DNA from: Gadus chalcogrammus
Lineage: Eukaryota > Chordata > Actinopteri > Gadiformes > Gadidae
DNA: 64,000 nucleotides
Direction of reading: 5' to 3'
NCBI RefSeq assembly: GCF_026213295.1
Contig: NC_079412.1
Span: 2,683,813 to 2,747,812 of the forward strand
Positions 33,691-45,048 of the stretch are shown piece after piece. The notes beneath the pieces were generated by a model. The model was not told the DNA's origin, searched no databases, and was given only the letters and a program-made list of their open reading frames with translations. Position numbers and translations under genes: made by a program. The stretch's first letter is position 1, and every line of letters begins with the position of its first letter.

Positions 33691-36232
33691 ACGCCGAAGC
33701 CAGAGTGGCATATGCAAAGGGGTCTATAGTTGCACACTCTATGAAATTTTCCCTGTAGATCCCGCACGCCGTGTGCAGGATCCTCACATCGTTGACACAG
33801 TAGCGGCGCAGCTGTTTCTGAATGTCAAATTTTTTGTGCCTTACAGATCTGTACCATAAAGCGAAATCTGTCTTTTGATCGCTAGTCATGGAATCATAAC
33901 CATAATATGAGATCTCAGGGTATGCACCGACATAAGACTCGTTGGCCCGCGTGTTAAATTTGTGAGGAAAATGACCTTTCGCCATATCTTCAAAATCCAA
34001 CGCCTCCGGTGCTTTAGCCAACCGCATGGGGAAAAAGCTAAATGAGTCGACCCATCTCTGGCTGTAGGCATCATCGCTCATCATAACGACTCTGCTACCC
34101 TTCATGACTATAAAGGGTATAATACCCTGCTTGATCATGTATTCCAGAACGAGATAGCTGTCGAAGCCCGATGCGTTGTGCGCAATGAATGTAAACAACC
34201 TATAAGCCCCTGTTCTGTAACGTCTCACAAACTCTCCCACGCAATCTGTACCGCTAGCATACCATTCCTCGCCTTCAGAAGTCTTAGCAGCCACAAAGTT
34301 TGCTTCGTGTCGACCCTCATGCACGCGCGTTTCGAAATCATAAAATATGTAATCATCAGATAAACGGCTATTATCAGCATCATCATCATCTACAGGTGCA
34401 GCCGTCGTATAACGGTTCCCCCGACCTTTGCGTCGACCCTTGCGCTTGCGTTTCTTAAGGCGGTCGTATGGCTGAATAAAACATTCATGCACAGTGTCGC
34501 TGAGTATCGGTTCACCGCAGTGATGACACTTTGACACGCTGCATACATGCCCTTTACAGGCCTTCTCCTCCTCCTCCTCCCCCTCCTCCTCCCCCTCCTC
34601 CCCCCTCTTCTTTTTCTTATTTTTCTTCTGCGGTATGATATACTGTCTACAACACTGATTACAGTATTTGATCTTTTCACATGGTATCATTTTATGTACG
34701 GCAGAATGTTGCTTATGTATGGCACAGCAGACCTGCGAGCGGCATATACGACTACAGTCCGTGCACTTTATAGTACGACCTCCCAGGCTATCGCACACTG
34801 TCAGACACACATTGCAATGGATCGGGCATTTGTGGAATAGAATTGCCTCGTGGGCCTTGTAGCAATATTCACACACATATCGCGTACCAAAGAAAGCTGT
34901 GCGGTTCACTATACAATGATAATGGTTATCATGCAGGTACAACCATATTGTTTTAGGATGTTGGCCCATATGCGTCTGGAACATCTCCAGCTTCTTGAAT
35001 GCATCATTATGATGAAATATCAAGATTTTAACATCTAGATGTCTCTCAAATTTGAAAACATCCGAGAAACCCACAGAGTGATCTGGACCGTACCCCAGCT
35101 CCCTATGTAATTTGCGAGCCGCCTCCAAATTAGTCTCGTCGGGCACTGTACTGCCTCCGGTTACCCCCTCCTGCAGAAAATGTATCATGCATAGTGAGAA
35201 ACACAAATTGTTATGTGTGTTACTAGGTGTGTAGAGATTTATTTTCTTCTTGTTTATGATCTCATCATAGGGAATTGTTTTTAACTTCAAACGCCCACCA
35301 CCCCGTTTGTTATGGACCCCTGTGACCACCAGCTCTAACACATCATCCGTCAGACCTGTGTCGTTACTCTGTATGACTTGGCTAATATGATCCATAAACA
35401 AATCCGCATTGTAATCATCACCTGCCACGAGCACAGCCTGCACATCAGCTGCCAATGAAGGCCCTCTCAAAACAACGTTTAAGACACTACCGTCGGCTGT
35501 ACTTTGTGAACAGTTTGTTATAACCCCCGACAGCCTCTCCCTGATCAAATCAGGGACCTCTTGTACATTTTCAAGGGATATACTTCTCAGATCAATGGTC
35601 TGTCTAACCTCAAAACCGTTAAAGCGGGGAAATAATCTAGTATGCAACTCGTCATCATCATCACCCGCCGCCATAGGCGCAGGTGTACCATCATCACCAC
35701 CATCAGCATCATCACCACAGCCAACAACATCAGCACCGCCATCGTCACCATCAACGTCAACAACACCGCCACCGCCACCACCACCACCACCGCCACCGTC
35801 CTGTATATTCGACTCTATAGAGTCACCAGTCCTACCCCCTGCAGCCGCCAGGGGTTCCTGAAAACCCTCACCATCCCCTTCGTCACGTTGCGACACATGC
35901 AATACATCTATCGGTGATGTTATGTCTATCTGCTCGGCTATGTCTAGCCTCTCTTGTACACTAGCCAGCCACCCATCGACAGTGTTAAGTACATCTCTGG
36001 TGTATGCCGCCGCATACAACACATCCCGTGTGTCTAAATCCCCGGGGACATCTAACCCCACACACACCTCCCCGCCATCTGCACATGGATCGTTCGAAAC
36101 ATTTATCATAGCAGCCCTGTCTAGGGCCTCCGTCATTCTATTACCCCCTACATCAGCATCAATTAACACACGTCTAGTTCTAGCTATGTCAGCACGTATT
36201 TCCCGCATGTCTAAACCACCTTCAGCACTCAT
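33683..36232 (-). pseudogene. Protein-primed DNA polymerase B, N-terminal 849 codons (truncated)
   Basis: The frame starts at ATG 36232 and ends at a stop supplied by integrase-side sequence. It has an acidic, Asp/Gly-rich N-terminal region (about 145-200), a Cys/His zinc-ribbon region (about 453-527; CEYC, CNVC, CTDC, YCNQCC), a Glu/Lys-rich linker, and a 3'-5' exonuclease domain. The exonuclease motifs are Exo I YDFET (631-635), Exo II AHNASGFD (684-691) and Exo III YCVND (811-815). The palm domain with the polymerase catalytic Asp residues is missing, so it cannot synthesise DNA. No stop interrupts 849 codons. ATG overlaps the stop of a 58-codon frame (ATGA). Confidence 0.92.
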
Positions 36233-36405
36233 GCCCCACCCCCCACACGGCCTACAGACGTATCGCCGGGTGTATCATACCTCATAGCCATCTCTTCAAG
36301 ATCTACATCCATAATGCTACCCCCGCTATCAGATCTACGCCGTCTCTTGGGATTTAAGTCTACAGATTTGAATTTCCTTTTTCTGGGGCTAATAGCTTTA
36401 TGCAT
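36229..36405 (-). CDS. Small basic protein, 58 aa, overlapping the polymerase start
   Basis: ATG at 36405 opens 58 codons ending in TGA at 36231-36229, which overlaps the polymerase ATG (36232-36230). It contains two basic clusters, PRKRKF (residues 7-12) and PKRRRR (19-24), which look like nuclear localisation signals, then an acidic DVDLEE stretch. It was not recognised. It could be a DNA-associated or nuclear protein translated with the polymerase by termination-reinitiation, or an upstream regulatory frame, or an exon that normally splices to the polymerase. Confidence 0.5.
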   Translation of the reverse strand: MHKAISPRKRKFKSVDLNPKRRRRSDSGGSIMDVDLEEMAMRYDTPGDTSVGRVGGGA

Positions 36406-36484
36406 TGTGTTCAGCTATAGTTTTTTATGCCAATAGATAAAAAAAAAAAAAAAGTTAATTAGTCAGATATTAAAAGAAAAAAGT

Positions 36485-36490
36485 TTTATT
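36485..36490 (-). terminator. Polyadenylation signal of the right-end coiled-coil gene
   Basis: AATAAA on the minus strand about 100 bp after the stop at 36590, and about 80 bp before the 58-aa frame begins. Confidence 0.55.
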
Positions 36491-36589
36491 ACGTTCAGTT
36501 TAAAACAAAAAAACCCTCTCCACAGAATAAACGAAAAAGATAACAAACAAAAAAAATAAAAAGAACACCCCAAAAACACAAATCAAATA

Positions 36590-38300
36590 CTAACGATTCA
36601 TCGTAAGCATATCCAGAGCATCATTCATGATAGTCATCCGGGCAGACATGGCCTTGTAGGCCCTGATGTTATCCTGCGCCGTAGTTTCAATTAGCCAAAT
36701 TTTCCGCGCCATATTAGATATCAGAAGCCCCCTATCCAAAGCCAGAGTGTTAACACGCACTGCTGCCTCGACAACCAAAATCTGCTGCTGTATTGATTCT
36801 ATAGCCAGACCGTAACGCACTAGCTCGTCCTTGATTTCCCCGATGGTCTCGAGTGACTGCGCCGTTTGCTCTTCGATAGTCTGAAATCTGCTGTCAATAC
36901 GTTTCACAGACAATGCACCCAGTTTACACTGACGACCAATGGTTAAGGAGTTTACATCAACTGCTGTAGTTACCAAGGTTAATTTACCAACACAATCCTT
37001 ACAACAGTTGGTACATGGACCACCCGCAATGTATTCATCAGCAGCCGCTGAGCCGTCGGGTAGCAGCGTAGCCACTGCACCGATGGCGGTGGGACGACTC
37101 ACAGTGCCTGGTGGATTGTGGATAGAGGCCTGGATGAGGATGGGTCGTGATCCTGAGGCGGGGGCTGCAGGCTGATGGTTTACAGGCTCTGCCCTGGCGG
37201 TACCCACTACGGAAGTAGCTGGAGGGTCTATCCAATGAGCGGGAGTGAAGTCGAGCTGTTCCAACAGCGCTGAGGGCCACAACGGAACGTCGGTAAGACC
37301 CTCGTGATCCTCATCGGTCAGTTCTGGTAGTGGTGCATCCTGAGGGTCTCCAAGGACTGTTTGTAATAGAAAAAAGAAATCGACATAATCAATATCACAC
37401 CCCATCATGTTCATCCCCCACTCTATAGCATATACATTTTTCTTTAATTTCCTACCATGCTGAATGCCTCCATCCGGCTGTACAGACACAGGTACAACCG
37501 ATGTCTCAATCAACGGCTGTTTGGACTCAGACCATCCACTCCCGTGGGGGGCGATTTTAGGGTTTATAACCGCATGGAGAACCAAGTTAAAATTCTCTGG
37601 AGTTAAAACACTATGTGCTGTGTCCTTGCGTCCCTTTTTATACGGGATCTGCTGTTGCACCACTGTTAGCGGAGAGCTGGGTAGAGGTAGAGCCGGTCCT
37701 AGATAGGGTCTTTTGTTATTTTTCTTGGTTAGCCAGTTTGATCCAGGGGTCCACTGTTTCACACCATCCACGATAGGTACTATACGTAAACCAATAAAAA
37801 ACAGAAAATACAAAAGTATACAGGGGTTAGGGTTGGCTGGTCTTTTATTTTTTTATTCATTATTAAATGCACAATAAAATAGATGTAATACATGTATGAT
37901 AATAACGTGTGTACTAATAACTCACCATAACTGCTGGCCCCCACATTGGTCCGAACACCGAGTATCGATCTTTGATTATTCAACCGAATATCAGCACCTG
38001 CTACACGACAGAAACATACGATTTAGCGGTTATTCTATGTGCATATATTATAGCCGATAATAATAATAATGATAGAGAGTGAGAGGGATCTATATATTAT
38101 ACGTTGCTATAAAATCATCGTACGTGCGCGTGGAACCTGATGCCTTTTCACGCTCTCATAGCCGACGTCAGAAATCACTACGGAAAAACTATGTATCAAT
38201 CAGATATGGGCCGCGTATACACATGGTCATAGTCATGATATAATAATAATAATAATAATAACATATTACACTCATATGAATACTTACAGTCAGTAGGCAT
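36590..38300 (-). CDS. Polinton right-end protein, three exons, about 425 aa, coiled coil
   Basis: Three coding exons can be read on the minus strand: 38300-38288 (ATG, donor T|GTAAGT), 38000-37926 (acceptor TCGTGTAG|C, donor G|GTGAGT) and 37779-36590 (acceptor CGTATAG|T). Phases match at both joins, giving about 425 codons. The middle is Pro/Ala-rich (about residues 200-265); a CTNCCKDC cluster follows at about 282-289; the last 110 residues are helical with coiled-coil character. No homologue was recognised. It could be a minor virion or accessory protein. Introns are unusual for Polinton late genes and fit a nuclear-transcribed virus-like element. Confidence 0.6.
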
Positions 38301-38395
38301 AGTTGCGCAAGTTGTAGTAGCTGTTTTCTTTCTTCTCCTTTATTCTGCAGCCGCTATGACGAGTCTACTAGCTTAGCCTAGCGCTCAGCCGTTTG

Positions 38396-38446
38396 GAGGA
38401 TCAGGGTGTTTGGAGGATCAGGGTGTTTGGAGGATCAGGGTTATCT
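38396..38446. repeat. 17-bp direct repeat, three copies
   Basis: 'tgtttggaggatcaggg' (first copy beginning with 'c' or 'g' variants) occurs three times just upstream of the three-exon gene. A promoter-proximal role is possible but only a guess. Confidence 0.6.
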
Positions 38447-38639
38447 TCATTCTGCACTGGTTCGATATATATCCCCTATAGGTGATCCACAGAATACCCG
38501 ACACACCTACCCCCAGTGTTATGACCTCCTGACCAATAGACACGCCTTTAGTGCGCATCCCTAGATACCATTGGCCTACGCCTACTCATTCACACAATAG
38601 ACTATCTACTAATGATACGTAGGTTAATACATATATCTT

Positions 38640-38764
38640 ATAATAAACGCAATTAATAGAACATCCTTTAATAGTATCATGATAACTCCTAATATGTTGT
38701 CTACGTGATCCACAAACGGACCCTCCTATGGTGAACACCTCTTTTTAACCCTGATATGCTTTAT

Positions 38765-38804
<40 letters not shown>

Positions 38805-38866
38805 CATATAACTATACAGGAGATTATGGGGTTGTTTACCGTATTCCCATCCCTATAATACGACGA

Positions 38867-38902
<36 letters not shown>

Positions 38903-39006
38903 TATGTATTAAGAGGTTACATATAATAATATTCAACACTTTATTATATCAAAACACACATACACACACACACACACACACCCACACATACACACACACA
39001 CACACA

Positions 39007-39061
<55 letters not shown>

Positions 39062-39073
39062 ACAGACACACAT

Positions 39074-39151
<78 letters not shown>

Positions 39152-39420
39152 CCTTTCACCTAGGATGGCTTATGGAGGATGTGGTTGTCTACCCGATGGT
39201 AAACATGTAACCCTCCGGCTATTGGCGACGTTAACCAGAGGGGGCATAGAACAACACCAAACACCATAGCATTGCTTGAAAGCTGTGCCTTAAGTGCCTT
39301 AAGTGCCTTAAGACAACACATGCAAAGAAAGGAAGAGGCATCCCATTAAAACGCATCACACGACCCTAGCAGGCTCGCACTCTAGTTGACTCCATAAGGG
39401 GAGGAGAACGTAGACCCCCT
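38640..39420. repeat. Polinton right-end direct duplication, copy 1
   Basis: Runs from 'aataaacgcaattaatagaa' through (TA)n blocks, a (CA)n block at about 38955-39146 and 'ccagagggggcatagaaca', and is repeated in order at 39421-40075. No gene is inside; the open frames are CA-repeat artefacts. Confidence 0.8.
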
Positions 39421-39638
39421 TATAATAAATGAAATTATTAGAACATCAGATAATAGTATCATGATAACTCCTAATATGTTTTCTAAGTGATCCACAAACG
39501 GACCCTCCTATGGTGAACACCACTTTTTAACCCTGATATGCTTTATTTATATATATATATATATAGCATATTACTATACAGGAGATTATGGGCTTGTTTA
39601 CCGTATTCTCATCCCTATAATACGACGCCCACTATATA

Positions 39639-39684
<46 letters not shown>

Positions 39685-39749
39685 TAGGGTATATAGGGTT
39701 ATGTGTATTAAGAGGTTACATATAATAATATTCAACGCTTTATTATATC

Positions 39750-39839
<90 letters not shown>

Positions 39840-40075
39840 TTCACTTAGGCTGGCTCATGGAGGATGTGGTTGTCTACCAGATGTAAACATGTAACCCTCC
39901 GACTATTGGCGACGCTAGCCAGAGGGGGCATAGAACAACACCTTACACATAAACATTGCCTGAAACACTAAACACTAAACACTAACACTAACACACTAAA
40001 AGAGAGGAAGAGACATGGCCATAAAACGCTTCACACGACACCTAGCAGGCTCACACTCTAGCTGACCCATAAGGA
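39421..40075. repeat. Polinton right-end direct duplication, copy 2
   Basis: Second copy of the preceding unit, with its own (TA)n (39634-39680) and (CA)n (39752-39838) runs of different length. Confidence 0.8.
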
Positions 40076-40126
40076 GAGGAGAACGTAGGCCCCTATATTA
40101 AATCACACAGATTAGCAATAAGTCAT

Positions 40127-40241
40127 TGACATAACAACACCAGCCGGAAGTGCCGTCATTAACACCCCCCAACCCCCCTCCCCCCAACCGGAAGTTGATA
40201 TTTTCATAAACCTACCCAAGTGGTGGTAAGTATTAACTACT
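40127..40241 (-). repeat. Polinton right terminal inverted repeat
   Basis: Inverse of 31016-31131; ends AACTACT immediately before the GGTGCT TSD at 40242-40247. Confidence 0.9.
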
Positions 40242-40294
40242 GGTGCTGATCCTCATCCCAGCCGCTTCACACTCGGCCGCCAGCCGATCCAGTG
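40242..40294 (-). pseudogene. Upstream 53 bp of LINE copy 1, separated by the Polinton
   Basis: The minus strand reads the reverse transcriptase segment 'ECEAAGMRIST', which continues at 31015 as 'SKSEAM' of the same protein family. GGTGCT is shared by both sides as the Polinton TSD. Confidence 0.75.
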
Positions 40295-40308
40295 ATGTAT
40301 GGTCAAAG
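40295..40308. repeat. LINE target-site duplication, right copy
   Basis: ATGTATGGTCAAAG, matching 30289-30302 at 13 of 14 positions. Confidence 0.75.
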
Positions 40309-41786
40309 TACATGGGCATAATGGAATTACTTCCATTTCTTGTGTTCAATGTTCAATGTGTTATATACATGGTAGGTACGGTATGACCACCTTAAATAAT
40401 AAGTGTGTGTGTGTGTGTGTTTATGTGCGTATATATTCGGTATGCATATGTATATGTGTATATATATGTAGCGTGCTGTCAGAAAAGGGTAACGTTCTTG
40501 CTTGCTCCTGTATGAATGGTCCTAGGCTACCTGAGGCTGCACCTGGTAGGGAAAGTTGCGCTGGAGCCCGGGTAAAATCGGGAGTGTCGAGACTCAAGCA
40601 CTTAACTTACCTTAACCGATTGTTCCATACAAATTGTTTGTTAACGATTTAACAACTTCAACATCTTCTATTACTCCAGTTCTTTTTTTGTAGGACTTAC
40701 TTGGGCTAATGACCTTGCACAGAGCGAAAACCATCTACACCACTGGTCATTGATTGCTATGCATTCACTGATCTTTACAGATGGGTTTGTTTTAAGCCAT
40801 TGAATATAATTGCTCTGCCCTGCAACACATTATAAGCTACGGATGTTTGTTAAATGAGAAATATGGTCTGGGTCACATTGAAACAGTAACAGTTGTATAA
40901 CAGTAATTATCCAAACATTATACAAACATTGCAACAGGCAAGTTTATTCAAACATCACAATAACAAGAACACAATAAGAACAGTAACTAATAGTAAATAA
41001 AAAAAAAAAGATCAATTATTTAACAACACTAAACATACAGAACAGAGGCAGGGAAAAAGGACAGAGGAAGAAGACTTCTCCGTTGTCACAGCATCAATGT
41101 CCAACTGTAGAGATCAAGAAAGGAAGAGGCATGAGGAGGAGCACAACAGAACACTGCTCTCTAGGAAATTGTTTACTGATGTAAACTTAGTGGATGCAGT
41201 CTTAAAATTATGATTCTAATCCAGGTATCTATTTCAGGAGAAAGAAATGACTCATAATCGTTACTAAAAAAAAAGCTTTATCATCGGCGCATTTCTTTTT
41301 TTTCACATTAGCTCACTAAAACTCGGTAACTAAGCAAGAAAAAGCCTTACCTCCAACAGCTGGAATGTGTGACGTCATCGTATTTTTTTAAGACCTTTTT
41401 AGAACAGATACGTGACCTTAAAAAATGCAATATTCAGCTGAGTTTATTATTTTAGCCCCACCTTTTGAACGCAATTTTCAAATTACTTGACAAAAAATTA
41501 CATCGTGAGAAAAGTGGATTCTGAGGATAGAACCCCATAGGCTTTCATTCATTCTGGACTCGCCTACGAGCGCCCCGCGTGGACAGAGATTATTACTGCA
41601 ACCATTCCAGAAAACCGGAACTAACCAGCGAGTGCCCATTCTCCTCATATTAGACATTCTCTGGCCACGTGTCTTGGCCCCATAACGCGGAAGCAAATCG
41701 CTCCTGTATGTTACCCTGCGCCACTGAGCAGTTTGTATAGGAATGAATGGGCGGCCATTTTCCAGTCCGTGGTCCATCCTTTATTA
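40309..41786. other. Gene-free flank of the LINE insertion
   Basis: Contains a short (GT)n/(TA)n microsatellite at 40403-40470. About 41530-41740 is diverged inverted similarity to 29820-30000. No gene is recognised. Confidence 0.4.
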
Positions 41787-42176
41787 TGTCCATGTTCGAT
41801 CCACACTCCACGATTAGCCCGTTTTGAGTACGGCATCCGGGTCTTTGAAGTATACTTATTTTCGCCGGATCTGAATTGGAACGTACTACATACTCAAATT
41901 TTGGCTAGTAAGTACGGACAGTACGGGTATTGGAACACGGCACTGTACTTACGTGACACAAACCAGCACAGCAAACGTTCTCTCCCGCTTGAGATGACGT
42001 CTTTCTTTATAGGTTCATGGGTCTGATTCGCCGATTTCCCATGCTGATATCCCCGGAGATTCTCGGGCATCTTCGACAATTTGGCTATAGATTGTCTCAT
42101 TACACGCTAAATAATATAATTATAGCCTAATATATATATAGCCTATACATATATATAGGCAATATATATAATTAGG

Positions 42177-42178
<2 letters not shown>

Positions 42179-42234
<56 letters not shown>
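42179..42234. repeat. (TA)n microsatellite in the right arm of the outer inverted repeat
   Basis: About 28 TA units; the mirror position in the left arm (about 11265-11340) has a shorter, interrupted run. Confidence 0.9.
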
Positions 42235-42239
<5 letters not shown>

Positions 42240-42285
42240 GCATTGGTGGTTTTGGCATAAACATAACTAGGGTGCACTGTACTAT

Positions 42286-42950
42286 TGAGGGGAAAAACGG
42301 TCTGTCTAGTTACTGGACCAGATGAAATGAAACGGAGAGGTAATAAAGTCTGTCGGCACGAGGACCTTGGATTTATTAAGTAAAGTGGCAACGGTTATAC
42401 AGAGTCATAAAGCGTGAGAGATCGAATATGTCTAAGTCCCTAATCAGCGCTGATGGTTCGTCCAGAGCTTCGCCTCCGTGGAAGGTCTGCTTCAGAAGAA
42501 GATCATGAGTCCCTGTGTGATACAGTCTTATGCTGTATCCTCCTCTCGATGAGGTGTGTGCGTTTGAGGTGTGTGCGGTTCTGTGTGTTTTTGCTTGACC
42601 TTGGCTCTCAGGCCCTGGTATATGCATGTGTATCTCTTGTGTTCCTCCTAACGGGGGAGAGCTCCTCGAAGTGTCTCCTGTGTGATAATTAATGTGGCTG
42701 ACTCCCGTTCTTGAGGATGACTGGTGCATTGTCTGAGTGTCCAACATTTGCCTGGTTGGGAAATGGGGCCTTCGGCTCTGGCCTTGACCTGACTATATTA
42801 TCATGTTTGTGTTACGTGTTCGTTGGGTTAGAGCAAGAGTTGACTATATTGTAATGTGCCTGCCATGTGATGTGCTCATCAGGCTAGGGTAGGAGTTAGC
42901 TATATTTGTAATGTACATGTGATGTACTCAGCAGGTTATTTTGCCCAACA
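42286..42950 (-). repeat. 3' LTR (left copy) of the LTR retrotransposon
   Basis: Plus strand TGAGGGGAAAAACGG...TTTTGCCCAACA. Almost identical to the right LTR, but with a 17-bp extra segment near 42753-42770 and few substitutions. Confidence 0.88.
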
Positions 42951-42965
42951 TATCCCCCTCAAGTC
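42951..42965 (-). promoter_or_regulatory. Polypurine tract of the LTR retrotransposon
   Basis: The minus strand reads TTGAGGGGGATA directly before the 3' LTR, the usual plus-strand priming site. Confidence 0.6.
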
Positions 42966-44033
42966 GTCGCAAGACGAGTTTTACTCATTAGGGGTACGAG
43001 GGATAGGACTCCAGCGCGGGACTACCATAATAGCACCATTAGAAATAACAGAAAGAAGGCAAAATTATCATAAAAACAAACAACCATGAGCATGGGACTA
43101 AAACAACTCGCTGGACCGGGTGTATGGGGAACCACGTGGGAGAAACGCTACCCCTGCCTCAGACATGGGTATGCCATACACACCCCACCTAGGGGGTGGC
43201 ATCCACCCCGGCCTTACATCGCGAGCAGACAATACCAACAATACTGGCAGCAGATGATACACAACAAAACCAACACCAAACCATAACAACAACAACAAAA
43301 TGCAACAATAAAACTAACAGTAAACAATAACGATATAAACAAAAATGCAACAATCACACAAACACTACACAATAACAATCACAGGAAAGAAATGCAACCA
43401 TGAAACGTGTCCCTAAATAATAATAATAATATCAGAAAGATATGAGGTACACAACAAATGGCAATCCCCCTCAACCCATCCCTAGATGACCACACACTAA
43501 GGATGTGAGGAGGAGTTAACTGGTCGTGTAACAATAAGCAATCACACGCATGGGGTATTCAGGGTAGGCCCGGGGCACGGGAACAACTAAGAAACCACGG
43601 AATAGTCCTGAGCGTCATCACGGGCAGGTGGACGCAACGCGCCAAGGCACCTGGAATCTCGCCCGTGTGTATCCCCGAGCTCCATCTAGTGGGACAGCGA
43701 TATAAACAACAACATTTGCGTTCCCGGCGTCGGTTGCGTAGACGCGGGCATAGATATGGGAGCGGCTAAAAACAGTGAAGCGTACAGAAGCGAATACAGC
43801 CAGGGGCACCCTCAAGCCTTAAGGGAACGGGCCGCAGCCCCTGGTACCGGAACGCAGATCCCTGGTCCGGGCGACGTGGGTGCATCAGGTGGGAGGGGGG
43901 TGGTGCCGTTGGCGGGGACGGGAATGGGGCAGCCCACCTGGAGAGGTTACTAGCACGTCACAGGCGGGTGGGGGAGGGGGGTGTGGTGGTGGGGTTTCAG
44001 CATACGGTGGTGGAAACAGGACGCCGGTGCCGG

Positions 44034-44158
44034 ATGATCTTCATGTATTGGTGCGCTGCATTGCGTGGGGGCTCTTGGACAGTGGGGCAGGGGCCGGATG
44101 ATCTTCATGTATTGGTGCGCTGCATTGCGTGGGGGCTTTTGGACAGTGGGGCAGGGGT
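44034..44158. repeat. Tandem duplication of a 64-bp unit
   Basis: The phrase 'gatcttcatgtattggtgcg' and the following 40 bases occur twice in a row inside the retrotransposon interior. Confidence 0.85.
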
Positions 44159-44740
44159 CTGTTCCATGTTCTCCAGCCAGATCAGGTCGGGCCCCTCTGG
44201 TGGTCCCTCGTCCAAACTCCCCGGTGTATACTCGATCCCCAGGTAAGCCTGGACGGCACCCGCTGCACCTGTAGTGCCCATCGCTCACTGGGCTCTCCAT
44301 CCATCCCTGCCGAAACCTGATTGCATCATCCTTGGGTAGTTGGTCGGCTCCGGGCGTGTCTGCATCTGGCTCCTCCTCTGGCCCTGGAACTTTGTGTTTC
44401 TCTTGCTGGAATTACAATCTTATGTACAACAGTTAGATGTTCAAACATATTTTCCTTAATTCTATTTCTAATTACTCTAATGGAAGTCCCTTTTGGGACC
44501 CTCGAATGTTAAGTGAAGGCATGGGTCGACCCTAAAGCATTTCATGCGGGGTTAGATGTGTCGTTCTGTTAGTTTTCATGCGATAACTCATTAGTGTCAG
44601 TCGTAGTGCATTAGTCCTTTAATTTAGTACTCTAATTTAATTTAGTTAATCTTTGTCTTAAGCGTCCCATTCCTCTCTCCACTATACCTTGTGGTTTGAG
44701 GATTGTAGACACAGACTAGTCTTTATTTGACATGCAGATG

Positions 44741-44929
44741 TTAAATCACTTGTTTGAGTGTTTTCTGAATAAACACTGCCCTATCGCCTGAGCTAATTTG
44801 TGACGGAATTCCAAACCTTGGCATGACTTCTCTAGTCAGAAACTTGATTACTGTAGCCGCACTTTGGTCTTTTGATGGGACTGCTTCTACCCATCTGTTG
44901 AACACTTTTTTCAAATATTTAACACTCAT
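44741..44929 (-). pseudogene. Retroviral-type integrase core remnant
   Basis: The minus-strand frame reads 'FNRWVEAVPSKDQSAATVIK', then MPRFGIPSQISSGDRAVF. This matches the segment of retroviral and Gypsy-type integrases leading to the second catalytic Asp (usually in an SSDNG-like motif). Here that motif is altered to SSGDR and the frame ends shortly after. It is a short degraded remnant that supports the leftward orientation and Pol content of the LTR element. Confidence 0.7.
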
Positions 44930-45048
44930 TTAGCTGGATGTCAATCATTGTTTGCAAGTATGGTGAAGAAAAACCTTGTTTTCTAATTTTTTTTTTTATA
45001 ATTCTCCTCAATACCTCCCCCCTTGCGCAATGGTCAGAACCATGCGCA

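Larger units (their letters stand above)
31016..40241. mobile_element. Polinton/Maverick (adintovirus-like) element, internally deleted, 9,226 bp
   Basis: The element starts AGTAGTTAATACTTACC and ends with its inverse, GGTAAGTATTAACTACT; AG...CT ends and a perfect 6-bp TSD are the Polinton hallmarks. Inverted terminal repeats are about 115 bp. It encodes the N-terminal parts of both signature proteins, integrase (left) and protein-primed DNA polymerase B (right), plus accessory genes. Full-length relatives are about 15-25 kb and encode capsid, packaging ATPase and protease genes; all are absent. The missing middle is replaced by one junction at about 33690. It sits inside a LINE copy. Long open frames and intact ends indicate a recent insertion. 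Confidence 0.92.

Noticed and set aside
33690..33859. C-terminal extension of the integrase frame
   Set aside because: It is antisense polymerase sequence past the deletion junction, not integrase.
34547..34840. Hydrophobic Leu/Pro-rich frame on the plus strand
   Set aside because: Antisense of the Glu/Lys-rich linker of the polymerase gene.
35587..35917. Several frames antisense or out of frame in the polymerase N-terminus
   Set aside because: Low-complexity shadows of the Asp/Gly-rich region in the real polymerase frame.
39230..39250. CTCF-like 'ccagagggggc' in the Polinton right end (also near 39918)
   Set aside because: One base short of the CTCF core spacing, so it does not fit the consensus.
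38933..39269. Cys/Val and His/Thr repeat frames
   Set aside because: Translations of CA/TG microsatellites; the same holds at 39701-39886, 48078-48290 and 53383-53641.
41478..41777. 99-codon frame on the minus strand
   Set aside because: Lies in a diverged inverted repeat of 29820-30000 whose counterpart is not open; no family match.
43618..44300. Several 60-116 codon frames in G/C-rich sequence
   Set aside because: Overlapping frames on both strands in a GC-rich, internally duplicated stretch; no motifs.
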